Shown here: positions 63,774 to 64,000 of the stretch, piece after piece
How the letters are laid out: each line of letters begins with the position of its first letter
Position numbering within the stretch: the first letter of the stretch is position 1
Assembly: GCF_022678645.1 (NCBI RefSeq)
Contig: NZ_JALBWV010000052.1
Location: 1 to 64,000, forward strand
Origin: Saccharopolyspora soli
GTDB taxonomy: Bacteria; Actinomycetota; Actinomycetes; Mycobacteriales; Pseudonocardiaceae
DNA: 64,000 nt
Direction: 5' to 3'
Made by a program: the position numbers and the translations under genes
Notes under the pieces: model-generated
The model's input: only the letters and a program-made list of their open reading frames with translations
Databases searched by the model: none
Told to the model about the DNA's origin: nothing

Positions 63774-63930
63774 CGCGCGGCATCTTCCGCTCGACAGTGC
63801 CAAGAACCACTTGTGCTCGTCGGGCTATCCGGTGCGCTTCGGTGTTGCAGTCACCGCAGGTCGACCACAACCAGCCGAGTTCGGAGTTATCCGCCGACAA
63901 CCGCTGCTCGCACAACGTCGACACCGCCAT
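63763..63930 (-). CDS. Small Cys-containing hypothetical protein
   Basis: 55 residues beginning MAVSTLCEQRLSADNSELGW and continuing LWSTCGDCNTEAHRIARRAQ. The Cys-Gly-Asp-Cys pair plus an earlier Cys and a later His could form a small zinc site. It heads a run of three overlapping leftward genes; its stop overlaps the next ATG by 11 nt. AGGT directly before ATG 63930 is a weak ribosome-binding site. The 70 nt to the window edge shows no other feature. Confidence 0.5.
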   Translation of the reverse strand: MAVSTLCEQRLSADNSELGWLWSTCGDCNTEAHRIARRAQVVLGTVERKMPRDER

Positions 63931-64000
63931 ACCTGTCGGATAACCCCCACCTGGCCGGGAATCCAGACTCGCGTGCCGCTGCCCCTCCGCAGGAACCCAG

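Overview
The window is high-GC DNA with GTG and TTG starts, many 4-nt ATGA/GTGA gene overlaps, a WhiB protein, LysC-Asd, a RidA/DUF4177/ArsA/PonA2 block and an iniBAC-like locus. This points to a mycelial actinobacterium of the Pseudonocardiales, probably Saccharopolyspora or a close relative. The assignment is inferred from gene content; no marker gene such as 16S rRNA is present.

Positions 1-24.1 kb are a conserved chromosomal backbone. From recalled Mycobacterium tuberculosis gene order it parallels the Rv3671c-Rv3683 interval: marP, a CoA-type NUDIX gene, a thioredoxin-like gene, nth, a small membrane protein, crp, a metallo-beta-lactamase-fold hydrolase, ridA, a DUF4177 gene, two ArsA-type ATPases, whiB4, ponA2 and a metallophosphoesterase. 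Lineage-specific genes are inserted between them: two Gly/Ser-rich one-helix proteins, an MFS exporter, a stand-alone DnaN-like clamp, a second NUDIX protein, a Gfo/Idh oxidoreductase, two unknown actinobacterial genes, a siderophore-interacting flavoprotein and a YqeY protein. The block joins envelope maintenance, oxidative and acid stress, base-excision repair and cAMP-type regulation.

At 24.2-26.2 kb tRNA-Pro(CGG) is followed by a small island. It is bounded by a perfect 97-bp repeat of the tRNA 3' half plus terminator. It carries a divergent SnoaL-like gene and MerR gene and a broken IS701-type transposase, and no integrase is visible. From 26.2-42.5 kb lie accessory metabolic and regulatory genes: a CrtI-like oxidoreductase, an S9 peptidase, a methyltransferase, GNAT and TetR genes around a clear operator, an old-yellow-enzyme homologue, an ABC exporter next to a two-component system, dps, an FMN reductase and an HSL-type esterase.

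The most distinctive region is 42.6-51.7 kb. A LuxR/ATPase regulator and a membrane-anchored Hsp70-like protein, in which several catalytic residues are substituted, are divergent from a repeat-rich IniB-like protein and two translationally coupled dynamin-like GTPases (IniA/IniC-like). This looks like an expanded cell-envelope stress system of the isoniazid-inducible type, with a probable pseudo-ATPase Hsp70 added.

From 51.7-57.6 kb there is a Fur-catalase operon and an FGGY gluconokinase. Next comes a cassette (tandem-MerR regulator and erythromycin-esterase-like gene) sitting between the real gluconokinase start and a decayed copy of that start. The right end has a Uma2 nuclease, asd-lysC with the internal LysC beta start, a PIG-V-like mannosyltransferase, a nitroreductase and a trio of small unknown genes. 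Three poly-G/poly-C blocks (about 75-150, 7737-7934 and 34648-34874) lie between genes and are most likely base-calling or assembly artefacts.
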